Shown here in pieces: positions 43,475-51,580 of a stretch of 64,000 bases of DNA (positions are counted from its first letter, which is position 1; the number at the start of each line of letters is the position of its first letter). The DNA comes from an uncultured Paracoccus sp. Its GTDB lineage: Bacteria > Pseudomonadota > Alphaproteobacteria > Rhodobacterales > Rhodobacteraceae. Position numbers and translations under genes: made by a program. Under the pieces are notes generated by a model. The model was not told where the DNA came from and ran no database searches. It was given only the letters and a program-made list of their open reading frames with translations. The stretch lies in assembly GCF_947487305.1 (NCBI RefSeq), contig NZ_CANKWH010000006.1, positions 124,001 to 188,000 on the forward strand. Direction: 5' to 3'.

Positions 43475-44821
43475 TCATTCTAGCCGCGATTGCCATTCTT
43501 TCCAGCGCAGATAGGCATTTGCCCCGATCGTGTCGAAGGGATGGGGCGGCAGGCGCGAGGGTTCATCCTCGGCGGTGAAGAACTCGGTAATGGCGCTCTG
43601 CTGCCCACAGGCCAGCTCGGCCGCGCCGATCCCGGTCAGCGTGCCGCGTGCAGTGCCCAGCCCGTTCTGCACGCAGGCAGCGTAAAGGCCGGGTTCAAGC
43701 TCGCGCATCACCGAGACCGCGTTCTTCGACAGGCAGAGATGCCCGGACCAGCTTTGCGCGAAGCCCACATGCTTCAGCATCGGAAAGCGGGCGTCGAACT
43801 TCTGCCGCATGGCGCGGGTGACGCGGGCCAGATCGGCGGCGCTGGTCTGCATCTCGGGGCGGTAATAGCCGCCCTGCCGGATGATGATGCGGTTGCCGCC
43901 CTGTGCCGGGCTGATCCGGCGCACCGTGCAGCCCATCGGATCGGCCGGGGTGACGCCCCAGCACTCCTCGCCGCCAAGCGCGCGGATATCCTCGGGCGAC
44001 AGCTCCTCGGTCATGCAGGCATTCAGCATGATATGCATCAACCGCCCGCGCTTGAAGCCGAAGCTTTCCAGGTGGCCGTTATTGGCCATGATCGCGCGGC
44101 TGGCCTGCACCGCGCCATGTTCGGTCGCGAGCAGCCAGCCCCCGGCATTGCTTTCCAGCCGCAGCACCGGCGAGTTCTCGAAGATGCGCACCCCGCCAGC
44201 TTCCAGCCCGGCGGCAAAGCCGCGCACGTAGCCGGCGGGTTGCAGCATGGTGGTGCCGGGGGTGTAGAGGCCACCGTGGTAATAGCTTGTGCCCGTCACC
44301 TCGCGCATAGCTTGCGCGTCCAGCACCTCATGCGCCTCGCCCAACTGGCCCAGATGCGCGGCATAGCTGCGGTTCGAGGCGATGCCGGCATCCGAAGCGG
44401 CGCCGTTGATCTTGCCCATGCGGCGGAAATAGCCCTCGGGAATGGCGTAATCCTGCACCGCGCCCTCGGCGAAATCGATGGCATGGCGGTTCAGCCGGGT
44501 CAGCCTGCGGTCATGGCTGTCGCCCGAACCGGCGTAATCGGACGAGGTCAGTTCATGCGGCAGATCGATCATGAAGCCGGAATTGCGTCCGGTGCCGCCC
44601 TCGGCGATGCGGGCGGCGTCGAGGATGACGATCCGCAGCGTGGGGTCGATCTGGTGCAGGCGGCGGGCGGCGGAGAGGCCGGCAAAGCCGCCGCCCAGAA
44701 TGGCGATGTCGCAGCCCGTCTGCCCCTCAAGCCGGGCGCGGGGCGCGGCGGGCGGCAGGATGGCGTTCCATCCTGCCGGGCCGTTAAAGACCGGGGTCCG
44801 GCTGGCGCGATGCAGGCTCAT
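43475..44821 (-). CDS. FAD-dependent amine/imino-acid oxidoreductase (DAO family)
   Basis: A 448-residue flavoenzyme of the DAO fold (PuuB/GlpD-like). The ADP-binding motif CDIAILGGGFAGLSAARRLH lies near residue 37, with the acidic strand end VILDAARIAEGGTGRNSGF near 66. The C-terminal part holds LYAACVQNGLGTARGTLTG, the second flavin contact. It probably oxidises an amine, D-amino or imino acid. Its ATG lies 1 bp after the stop of the DapA-family gene, so lyase and oxidase are made together. Such pairs occur in hydroxyproline-type pathways, but the epimerase and semialdehyde dehydrogenase are missing here. Confidence 0.85.
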   Translation of the reverse strand: MSLHRASRTPVFNGPAGWNAILPPAAPRARLEGQTGCDIAILGGGFAGLSAARRLHQIDPTLRIVILDAARIAEGGTGRNSGFMIDLPHELTSSDYAGSGDSHDRRLTRLNRHAIDFAEGAVQDYAIPEGYFRRMGKINGAASDAGIASNRSYAAHLGQLGEAHEVLDAQAMREVTGTSYYHGGLYTPGTTMLQPAGYVRGFAAGLEAGGVRIFENSPVLRLESNAGGWLLATEHGAVQASRAIMANNGHLESFGFKRGRLMHIMLNACMTEELSPEDIRALGGEECWGVTPADPMGCTVRRISPAQGGNRIIIRQGGYYRPEMQTSAADLARVTRAMRQKFDARFPMLKHVGFAQSWSGHLCLSKNAVSVMRELEPGLYAACVQNGLGTARGTLTGIGAAELACGQQSAITEFFTAEDEPSRLPPHPFDTIGANAYLRWKEWQSRLE

Positions 44822-44822
44822 C

Positions 44823-45776
44823 TCAGGCTCGCGCTGCGGCGGCCGGACGGCCCTGCGCGGCACCCTCGGCGAGGATCGCGGCCACTTCGGACTTCAGCGT
44901 GCCGATCACCGCTTCCAGCGCGGCTTTCTCGTCCGCGTTCAGCCCGGTCAGCGGCGGCCGCATCGGGCCGGCGTTGATGCCGGTGACTTCGACCCCGTGC
45001 TTGACGCATTGGATGAACTTGCCGCCCTGCTCCAGCACCGCCATCAGGGGCAGCATCGCCGCCATGATCCGGCGTCCGGTGGTGAAATCACCCCTGAGGG
45101 CGCAGGCCTCATAAAGCGCGATATGCTCGCCCGGCAGGAAGTTCGAGCCGGCGCAGATCCAGCTCTGCGCACCCCAGGCAAAGAATTCCAGCGCCTGATC
45201 GTCCATGCCGCAAGAGGTCTGGATCTGCGGATAGTGCTGGGTCAGGAGGTGCAGGCGGTTGATGTCGCCCGAGCTTTCCTTGATGCCGATGACGTTCTTC
45301 GACACGCTCACCAGGTCCAGGAATTCGCGCCCCATCTCGACGCCCATCCGCGCCGGATAGTTGTAGAGGATGATCGGCAGACCGGCCGCGCGGTCGATGG
45401 CCAGCGCGTTCTGGGCATTCTCGGCCTCGGTCGGAACGGAATAGGGCGGGGTGCCCAGCAGGATCGCATCGGCCCCCATCGCCCGCGCGCCCTCGGCCAG
45501 CGCGATCGATTCGGGCGTGCGCATCGCCCCGGTGCCGACGATGACCGGCAGCCGGCCCTTGGCGCGTTCGGTGATGAAGCGCGCCAGGTCCAGCCGCTCC
45601 TCGACCGTCTCGGCATAGTTCTCGCCGGTCGATCCGCCCGAGATCAGCCCGTGAACGCCGGCGCCGATGAGTCGCTCGACCAGATCGGCCAGCGAGTCCA
45701 GATCAAACGATCCGTCCGCGTGGAACGGGGTGATGAGCGGGGTATAGATCCCTTCAAGGGTCATCCGGGTTGCCAT
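44823..45776 (-). CDS. DapA/NAL family class I aldolase or dehydratase
   Basis: A 317-residue TIM-barrel enzyme of the dihydrodipicolinate synthase/N-acetylneuraminate lyase family. The GGSTGE phosphate-like loop lies near residue 47, the catalytic tyrosine in YNYPARMG near 139 and the Schiff-base lysine in IGIKESSGD near 168; all are intact. In this operon, with an FAD oxidase and near a TRAP importer, it probably cleaves, dehydrates or deaminates a keto or imino acid in a catabolic pathway instead of making lysine. It is the first gene of the unit; the start at 45776 follows an AGGAGG site. Confidence 0.9.
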   Translation of the reverse strand: MATRMTLEGIYTPLITPFHADGSFDLDSLADLVERLIGAGVHGLISGGSTGENYAETVEERLDLARFITERAKGRLPVIVGTGAMRTPESIALAEGARAMGADAILLGTPPYSVPTEAENAQNALAIDRAAGLPIILYNYPARMGVEMGREFLDLVSVSKNVIGIKESSGDINRLHLLTQHYPQIQTSCGMDDQALEFFAWGAQSWICAGSNFLPGEHIALYEACALRGDFTTGRRIMAAMLPLMAVLEQGGKFIQCVKHGVEVTGINAGPMRPPLTGLNADEKAALEAVIGTLKSEVAAILAEGAAQGRPAAAARA

Positions 45777-46055
45777 GTCAGTGCCTCCTCTCGAGCAGCG
45801 AATTTGCATGTGATGGTGGTAGCTGAGCGAGGCCCGCCCCGGCAAAGCAGAATGTTCAACGGGCTGGCATTAGCAAAACTATGGGCGTCTTGCCCGACAT
45901 TCCCGCGCGGAGAAGCATCCTTGCAGGGACCGCATTAGTTCCAGCTTATGCCTCACCAGTGGGTATTCTCGTTTGCGCCAAACTCCCCCTTTCCCGGATG
46001 TTGCGCCCCATCACCGCGACCCTGGTCGTGGTCTGGGAGCAAGGGAGGGGACCAC
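45777..46055. promoter_or_regulatory. Divergent promoter region of the DapA-oxidase unit and TRAP operon 3
   Basis: This 279-bp gap separates two divergent units. It contains CATTAG-CAAA-ACTATG at 45868-45883, an imperfect inverted repeat resembling GcvA-type ATTAG/CTAAT sites, and another ATTAG near 45935. Either may be bound by the LysR protein encoded in the minus-strand unit. The -10/-35 elements could not be fixed. Confidence 0.4.
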
Positions 46056-47093
46056 ATGCCGAGAGCACCTGGCATATGCATGATCGCACTGGCCGCCGTC
46101 GCGGCGGCAGCGCCTGCGGCCAAGGCCAGCGACAGGGAATACAAGCTGATCCTGACCAGCGAGGCGGGCGATCCGGTCTCGCCTCTGGGCAATGCGATGC
46201 GGCTGTGGGAATCGCTGATCGAGAAAGAGTCCGCCGGCCGCATTCAGGTCGAGGTCTTCTATCAGGGCGAGCTGGGCGGCCAGCAGGAACTGTTCGACCA
46301 GCTGATCCGCGGCAATATCGACATGATGATTACCTGGCCGCAGACCTCCTATGACGAGCGGATCGGGGTGAATTACATCCCCTATCTGGTGCTGGGCTGG
46401 GACGATGCCATCGCCGCGTTCGCCCCCGATGGCTGGGTGCAGGAGCTGATGGCCCCGATCTATGAAGAGATCGGGCTGAAATACATCGGCCCCTTCCCGG
46501 AAGGCTTCGGCGGTATCGCCACGCAGGGCCGCTATGCCACCGGCTTTGACGAGGCGCAGGGCATCAAGGTCCGCTCGCAGCCGGTCTTTCCGCTGCCCCA
46601 GACCGTCAATGCCATGGGCTTTCAGGCCGTGCCGATCGATTGGGCCGAGGTCTATACCTCGCTGCAGACCGGCGTGGTCGATGGCGATTCCTCGAACGTT
46701 ATCTACTGGGATTACGAGTATTTCGGCGATGTGCTGGATTACTTCGTGCAGACCTCACACAACTTCTCGTCCTTCTCGCTGCTGATGAGCGACAGTCTCT
46801 GGGACGAGATGGACGAGGCCGACCGCGAGATCGTCATGGGCGCGGCCCGCGCGGTGATCGACAAGCAATTCCTTGAAGCCCGGGCCGAGGACGAGCGCTG
46901 GATCGCCGCCGCGCAGGAAGGCGGCATGGAATATATCGTGCCGACCCCCGAGCAGCAGCTGGCCTGGGTCGAGCGGGTCCGGGCCGAGGTCTGGCCGCAG
47001 ATCGAGGCAAGTCTCGGCAGTGAAATCATGGATGTGGTGCGCCGGAACGCGGCGGTGCCGGGCGAGGCTGCGGCCCCCGGCACCGGCGGCTGA
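46056..47093 (+). CDS. dctP: TRAP transporter solute-binding protein DctP
   Basis: A 345-residue periplasmic protein with a signal peptide of about 24 residues ending in AKA. The mature part begins SDREYKLILTSEAGDPVSPLGNAM and has the DctP segment GIKVRSQPVFPLPQTVNAMG near residue 167, which includes the ligand-binding arginine. The start at 46056 follows a strong GGGAGGGG site. It is the first gene of a dctPQM operon divergent from the DapA-family/FAD-oxidase unit, whose enzymes may process its ligand. Confidence 0.92.
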   Translation: MPRAPGICMIALAAVAAAAPAAKASDREYKLILTSEAGDPVSPLGNAMRLWESLIEKESAGRIQVEVFYQGELGGQQELFDQLIRGNIDMMITWPQTSYDERIGVNYIPYLVLGWDDAIAAFAPDGWVQELMAPIYEEIGLKYIGPFPEGFGGIATQGRYATGFDEAQGIKVRSQPVFPLPQTVNAMGFQAVPIDWAEVYTSLQTGVVDGDSSNVIYWDYEYFGDVLDYFVQTSHNFSSFSLLMSDSLWDEMDEADREIVMGAARAVIDKQFLEARAEDERWIAAAQEGGMEYIVPTPEQQLAWVERVRAEVWPQIEASLGSEIMDVVRRNAAVPGEAAAPGTGG

Positions 47094-47122
47094 TCCAGCG
47101 CGGGACGAGAGGGAGGAGTGAT

Positions 47123-47638
47123 ATGGATTTGTTAAGAAAAATCGATGACGGGATCGGCCGGCTGATCCGCCCGGTGGTGGTGATGATCGGACTTGGCGTG
47201 GCGCTGATGCTGGTCATCGGCATCCTGTCGCGCAGCCTGTTGGGCGCGCCGGTCTTCGGGCTGGAAGAGATCATGCTTCTGGCGATCATGTGGTTCTACA
47301 TGCTGGGCGCCACGCTGGCCTCGCGCGAGGGATCGCATCTGCGGGCCGATTTCGTCGAGGTGATGACCGAGAATGCCGGCATCCGCCGCGTGGCGGCGAT
47401 CCTCTCGACCATCATCTCGATCTTCGCCTCGCTGGCCTTCTGCTACTGGGCGACGGATTTTCTCAGCTTCAGCCTGTCGAGGGGGCAGTCGACCCCGGTC
47501 TTCGCCATTCCCTTCTGGGTCTCGCAGGCCAGCGTGCTGGTCGCCGCGATCCTGCTGACCGCCTATCTGATCCGCGATCTGGTCGTGCTGTTGCGGGGCG
47601 GAATGCCCGCGCGGGACGCCGCAGAAGCAAAGGAATAA
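47123..47638 (+). CDS. dctQ: TRAP transporter small permease DctQ
   Basis: A 171-residue protein with four predicted helices and the DctQ pattern GILSRSLLGAPVFGLEEI near residue 33 and LASREGSHLRADFV near 65. A GAGGGAGGAG site lies 6 bp before the ATG at 47123. It lies between the binding-protein and large-permease genes and forms the membrane complex with the latter. Confidence 0.92.
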   Translation: MDLLRKIDDGIGRLIRPVVVMIGLGVALMLVIGILSRSLLGAPVFGLEEIMLLAIMWFYMLGATLASREGSHLRADFVEVMTENAGIRRVAAILSTIISIFASLAFCYWATDFLSFSLSRGQSTPVFAIPFWVSQASVLVAAILLTAYLIRDLVVLLRGGMPARDAAEAKE

Positions 47639-47643
47639 TCGCC

Positions 47644-48942
47644 ATGGAATCCCTCTTCGCAATTGCCGCCCTGATCATCTTCATGCTGCTGGGCGTGCCG
47701 GTGGTGTTTTCCTTCGCCGCCATGGTGGTGATCCTGACCTATGCCTATGACGTCAGCTGGTCGATGCCGATGATCACCGGCTACTGGACCGTCAACTCGG
47801 TCATCCTGCTGGCGCTGCCCCTGTTCGTGATGACCGGCTACCTGATGCAGACCGGCGGCATCGCCAAGCGTCTGGTCGATTTCGTCGAGGCGCTGGTCGG
47901 CAAGTCCAAGACCGGCATGGGCACCTCGATGGTGGTCTCCTGCGGCATCTTCGGCGCGATCTCGGGCACCGCCTCGGCGGCCGTCGCCTCGATCGGCCCG
48001 ATCATGATCCGCCCGATGGAGCGCCATGGCTACAGCCGCGGCTATACCAGCGCGCTCTTGGCCGTGTCATCGCTTCTGGGCCTGCTGATCCCGCCCTCGA
48101 TCACCATGATCCTCTACGCCGTGGTGACGCGGCAATCGGTGGCGGCCTGTTTCCTGGCGACCATCGGGCCGGGCATCGTTCTGATGATCCTCTTGTCGAT
48201 CCTGAACCGCTTCCATGTCGCGCGCCATCTGGGCGGCAACGAGGAAAAGATGCCCTGGGGCGAGCGGCTGGCGGGCATCGGCACGACCGGCTGGCGGGCA
48301 ATCCCGGCGCTGGTCCTGCCGGTCATCATCCTGGGCGGCATCTATGGCGGCTTCTTCACGCCGACAGAGGCGGCTGCCGTGGCCGTCGTCTATGCCATCC
48401 CGGTCGGGCTTTTCGTCTATCGCGAGCTGAATCCGCGGATGATCTTCGAGGCCGTGGTTCAGGCCGCTGCCACCACCGGCGTCATCATGATCATCCTGGT
48501 CTTTTCGTTCGTCGCCAGCCGCATCTTCACCGTCGAGCGGGTGCCGCAGCAGCTGACCGATTTCCTCTTGGGCAGCTTCGAAAGCCCGATCGTGATCCTG
48601 CTCATGGTCAACGTCTTCCTGATCCTTCTGGGCATGATCATGGATGATGTCAGCGTCATTGCCATCGTCAGCCCGCTGATGGTGCCGGTCATGGCCGAGA
48701 TCGGGGTCGATCCGATCCACTTCGCCGCCATCATCGGCACCAGCGTGGTGATCGGCGCGAACAGCCCGCCGATGGCGCCGATCCTGTTCATGGCCTGTCG
48801 GGTTGGCGATGTCGGCATGTCGCAGGTGATCAAGCCCGCCTTCTACTTCATGGGCTTCGCGGCGCTGCCGGTGATGCTGCTGACCACCTACTACTCGCCG
48901 CTGGCGCTGTTCCTGCCGCGTCTCCTGGGCTTCATGGAGTGA
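47644..48942 (+). CDS. dctM: TRAP transporter large permease DctM
   Basis: A 432-residue permease of about 12 helices with the repeated segments CGIFGAISGTASAAVASIG near residue 100 and LGMIMDDVSVIAIVSPLM near residue 330. The start at 47644 lies 5 bp after the dctQ stop. It is the last gene of the third TRAP operon in this window. An SBP/DctQ/DctM organisation as complete as this indicates a working sodium-coupled importer. Confidence 0.94.
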   Translation: MESLFAIAALIIFMLLGVPVVFSFAAMVVILTYAYDVSWSMPMITGYWTVNSVILLALPLFVMTGYLMQTGGIAKRLVDFVEALVGKSKTGMGTSMVVSCGIFGAISGTASAAVASIGPIMIRPMERHGYSRGYTSALLAVSSLLGLLIPPSITMILYAVVTRQSVAACFLATIGPGIVLMILLSILNRFHVARHLGGNEEKMPWGERLAGIGTTGWRAIPALVLPVIILGGIYGGFFTPTEAAAVAVVYAIPVGLFVYRELNPRMIFEAVVQAAATTGVIMIILVFSFVASRIFTVERVPQQLTDFLLGSFESPIVILLMVNVFLILLGMIMDDVSVIAIVSPLMVPVMAEIGVDPIHFAAIIGTSVVIGANSPPMAPILFMACRVGDVGMSQVIKPAFYFMGFAALPVMLLTTYYSPLALFLPRLLGFME

Positions 48943-49002
48943 CCCCTTTCCGCCCTGCCGCTCCTCGGTCGCGCGGCGGGGCGGTCTCGTTCGGATCGGT
49001 TA

Positions 49003-49030
49003 TTGCATGCGTATGCAAATCTGCTAGCCT
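49003..49030 (+). promoter_or_regulatory. Promoter with LacI-type operator before the first NTF2-like gene
   Basis: -35 TTGCAT (49003-49008), a 16-bp spacer, -10 TAGCCT (49025-49030). The palindrome TTGCATGCGTATGCAA (49003-49018) covers the -35 and half of the spacer and is centred on CG, as in LacI-family operators. The coding start is 46 bp beyond the -10. Confidence 0.72.
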
Positions 49031-49075
49031 TGAGGGAATCGAGGATTGGCTGGGCACAGACGGGAAGGATCTCAC

Positions 49076-50242
49076 ATGTCAGCGAAGGATCGGACGGCCG
49101 AGGATGACGCGCCGGGGGCGGGACGTGGCAAGGCCGAGGCCGTGCTGCAGGTCGAGCGGCGCGACTTCGTCGAACTGGTTCCCGAGAACCGGCCGCGCGT
49201 CCAGAAGATGCAGGGCTTCGACGAGATCTATACCGACATCGTTGACTATATCGTCCGCTGCACCCATCGCATCTGGGACGAGCGTGACATCGGCCTGATC
49301 TATACCCATTACACCCATAACTGCGTGCTCTATGGCACGATGGGCACGCTCTATGACCGCGAGGACGTGGTGCGCGACACCATCCAGCGGCTGGTCAGCC
49401 TGCCGGAACGGCGGGGCATGGCGACCCATGTGATCTGGGATGGCGACGACCAGCAGGGATTCTATACCTCGCATCTGGTCACTGGCTCGGGGCGGCATAC
49501 TCAATACGGCCATTACGGCCCGCCGACCGGCCGCACCTTCACCTCGCGGACCATTGCCGATTGCATGATCCACGCCAACAAGATCTATCGCGAATGGGTC
49601 GTGGCCGATCAGATGGCGGTCATCCGGCAGTTGGGGCTGGACCCGAACGGCTTTGCGCTGAAGGTGGCGCAGAAGCTCTTCGAAAAGGGGCTGGTCTCGG
49701 TCGATATCGGCGAGAACCGCCGCATGGTCGGGCAATATCCGCCCGAGGCCAAGGCTGATCTGTCCATCGCCAAGACCGATCTCGAGCGGCAGACACTCGA
49801 CTGGCTGCACGCGGTCTGGAACCAGCGGATGCTGGGGCGGATCAAGGACGTTTATGCGCCGACCTGCCAGTATCACGGGCCGCTGATGGCCGAGATGTAT
49901 GGCATCGCCGCCGTTACCCACCAGACGCTGGGGCTGATTGGCTCGCTGCCCGATGCCGGCTTCACGCCGCTGCACATCTGCTCGACCCCCTGCGAGGAGG
50001 GCGGCACCAAGGTTGCCGTCCGCTGGATCATGGAGGGGCACCATCTGGGCTATGGCCTGCTGCAGGGGCTGGGCGAGCCGACCGGCAAGCGGGTGCAGGT
50101 GCTGGGGATCAGCCATTACCACTACAAGGATGGCAAGATCGTCGATGAATGGCGGGTCTATGACGAGCTGTCGCTGCTGATGCAGATCAAGCTGGCGCAA
50201 TTGGCCGATGCGCCGGCGGCGACCATCTCCGGCGCGGAATAG
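49076..50242 (+). CDS. Tandem SnoaL/NTF2-like protein, paralog 1
   Basis: A 388-residue cytosolic protein made of two NTF2-like (SnoaL) domains, about residues 40-190 and 225-375. Motifs shared with the genes at 59066 and 60040 include RIWDERDIG, an IADC-x(9)-EW stretch and QLGLDP. NTF2-fold proteins serve as isomerases, hydrolases, dehydratases or scaffolds, so the reaction is not predictable. It starts after a GGGAAGGA site and is transcribed alone from a LacI-operator promoter, with a terminator behind it. It is part of the catabolic system described for 49-64 kb. Confidence 0.75.
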   Translation: MSAKDRTAEDDAPGAGRGKAEAVLQVERRDFVELVPENRPRVQKMQGFDEIYTDIVDYIVRCTHRIWDERDIGLIYTHYTHNCVLYGTMGTLYDREDVVRDTIQRLVSLPERRGMATHVIWDGDDQQGFYTSHLVTGSGRHTQYGHYGPPTGRTFTSRTIADCMIHANKIYREWVVADQMAVIRQLGLDPNGFALKVAQKLFEKGLVSVDIGENRRMVGQYPPEAKADLSIAKTDLERQTLDWLHAVWNQRMLGRIKDVYAPTCQYHGPLMAEMYGIAAVTHQTLGLIGSLPDAGFTPLHICSTPCEEGGTKVAVRWIMEGHHLGYGLLQGLGEPTGKRVQVLGISHYHYKDGKIVDEWRVYDELSLLMQIKLAQLADAPAATISGAE

Positions 50243-50265
50243 GCGTAGGGCCTGAATTGCGAAAT

Positions 50266-50297
50266 GCCCCGCCGTCTGGCGGGGCGTTCTGCGTTTC
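50266..50297. terminator. Bidirectional terminator between convergent NTF2-like genes
   Basis: GCCCCGCC (50266-50273), loop GTCT, GGCGGGGC (50278-50285): a perfect 8-bp stem followed by GTTCTGCGTTT on the plus strand and ATTTCG on the minus strand. It lies in the 62-bp gap between two genes that end towards each other. Confidence 0.7.
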
Positions 50298-50304
50298 GGG
50301 GGCT

Positions 50305-51372
50305 TCAGGCGCCCCGGCGAAACTGGCGCTGCATCCGCTCCAGCACGTCGACGCCCATCTGCCTCAGCAGGTCCAGCACGTCGAGCGGCACCCAGTTCTC
50401 GCGGATCAGGCCCTGATGATGCAGGTAGAAATCCATCACCCGCATGGTCACAGCGCGGCCGGTGGGGCCAAGGCCAAGGAAGCCGCCGCCCTGATGCAGG
50501 GCAAAGACGCTCGGCCAGCCGCCGGTGACGGAATAGGGGCCGTCGCCGATGCGGATGTAATGCCCGCCGCCATGCTGGGCCTTCAGCGCCCCGATCTCGT
50601 CCCATTGCCCGCCGCCCTTGCGGTTCGGGAAGGCGATGCGGAAGGGCAACTGGTGGTCATCGACGAAACCCTCGAGCCCGCGCGTGGTGCCGATGCCGCT
50701 GGGGCCATACCACATCATCCGGGGATGCCAGTGCTGGCGCTGCGGCATGGTCAGCAACCCCTCGCGCCCGGCGCCGGTGGTGTCGTTATAGGCGCCAAGC
50801 GTCGCGTGCATCGCCAGGGTCTGGGCCAGGCTGGCGGCGCTTTCTTCCGGGTCCTGCGGAGTCAGCACCAGCCCGTCGCCGGTGATCGGGCCGGGCCATA
50901 GGCCCTCGACCCCGAGGCTGGGTGCCAGCGGCCAGAACCCGGCCTGACGGATCAGGTCGAGAATGTCCCAGAGGCAGGTCGACTGCACGATCCGGCCGTC
51001 GCGGAGCTGGTGCACCTCGCCATAGCGCAGGAAGACCGTCTTGCGGCTTGCCGGGATGGTAAGCCAGTCGCGGCGGAAGGTGCCGCAGTAGTGGCCGACC
51101 GCCGCTACGTAATCTCGGCCCTCATAGGAGCCGCCAACAAGGATCAGGTCCCGACGCTCGAGATCGGGGAAGGCGTGCAGCAGCGGTTCCCAGACCGCTC
51201 CGGCAATCGCCTCGGTGCCGCGCATCTCGTTCAGCGGATGTGACCCGCGCCATTCGGCATCCGGCGCATAAAGCGCGGAGAGACGGTCGGACAGGCGGTC
51301 GGAGGGCGAATCTGCCAGACGGGACAGGTCGTGAAGCAGTCGGGTCTTGGTCGCGATTAGATCGGTTTGCAT
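50305..51372 (-). CDS. Tandem SnoaL/NTF2-like protein, divergent paralog
   Basis: A 355-residue protein of two NTF2-like domains, about residues 5-140 and 185-330. The first has YAPDAEWRGSHPLNEMRG and GRIVQSTCLWDILDLIRQAG, features of SnoaL-type polyketide cyclase relatives. It is clearly more distant from the other three NTF2-like genes than they are from each other. The start at 51372 has a poor ribosome binding site; an upstream in-frame ATG at 51426 lies inside the operator and is rejected. It faces away from the ABC operon and shares the control region with it. Confidence 0.7.
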   Translation of the reverse strand: MQTDLIATKTRLLHDLSRLADSPSDRLSDRLSALYAPDAEWRGSHPLNEMRGTEAIAGAVWEPLLHAFPDLERRDLILVGGSYEGRDYVAAVGHYCGTFRRDWLTIPASRKTVFLRYGEVHQLRDGRIVQSTCLWDILDLIRQAGFWPLAPSLGVEGLWPGPITGDGLVLTPQDPEESAASLAQTLAMHATLGAYNDTTGAGREGLLTMPQRQHWHPRMMWYGPSGIGTTRGLEGFVDDHQLPFRIAFPNRKGGGQWDEIGALKAQHGGGHYIRIGDGPYSVTGGWPSVFALHQGGGFLGLGPTGRAVTMRVMDFYLHHQGLIRENWVPLDVLDLLRQMGVDVLERMQRQFRRGA

Positions 51373-51420
51373 CGTGATACCAGTGGTTTGCCGGTGATTT
51401 CGTGGCGGCGCCAATATTTC

Positions 51421-51449
51421 TTGCATTCGTATGCAAGCACCGCTAGCAT
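51421..51449 (+). promoter_or_regulatory. ABC-operon promoter with LacI-type operator
   Basis: -35 TTGCAT (51421-51426), a 17-bp spacer, -10 TAGCAT (51444-51449). The palindrome TTGCATTCGTATGCAA (51421-51436) matches the one at 49003 in 15 of 16 positions, and both are followed by GCTAGC. An 8-bp leader hairpin (TGCCCCGG/CCGGGGCA) lies near 51540-51559. Confidence 0.75.
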
Positions 51450-51580
51450 TGACCTTGCGTTAACGGGAATCAACCCCGCTGCGGGAAAAATCCAGGGCTT
51501 CGCGCCGGGCAGCCAGACGGCCGCGCCGAAGTCAGCTTGTGCCCCGGACCGCCGGGGCAACACACACCAGGAGACGGATG

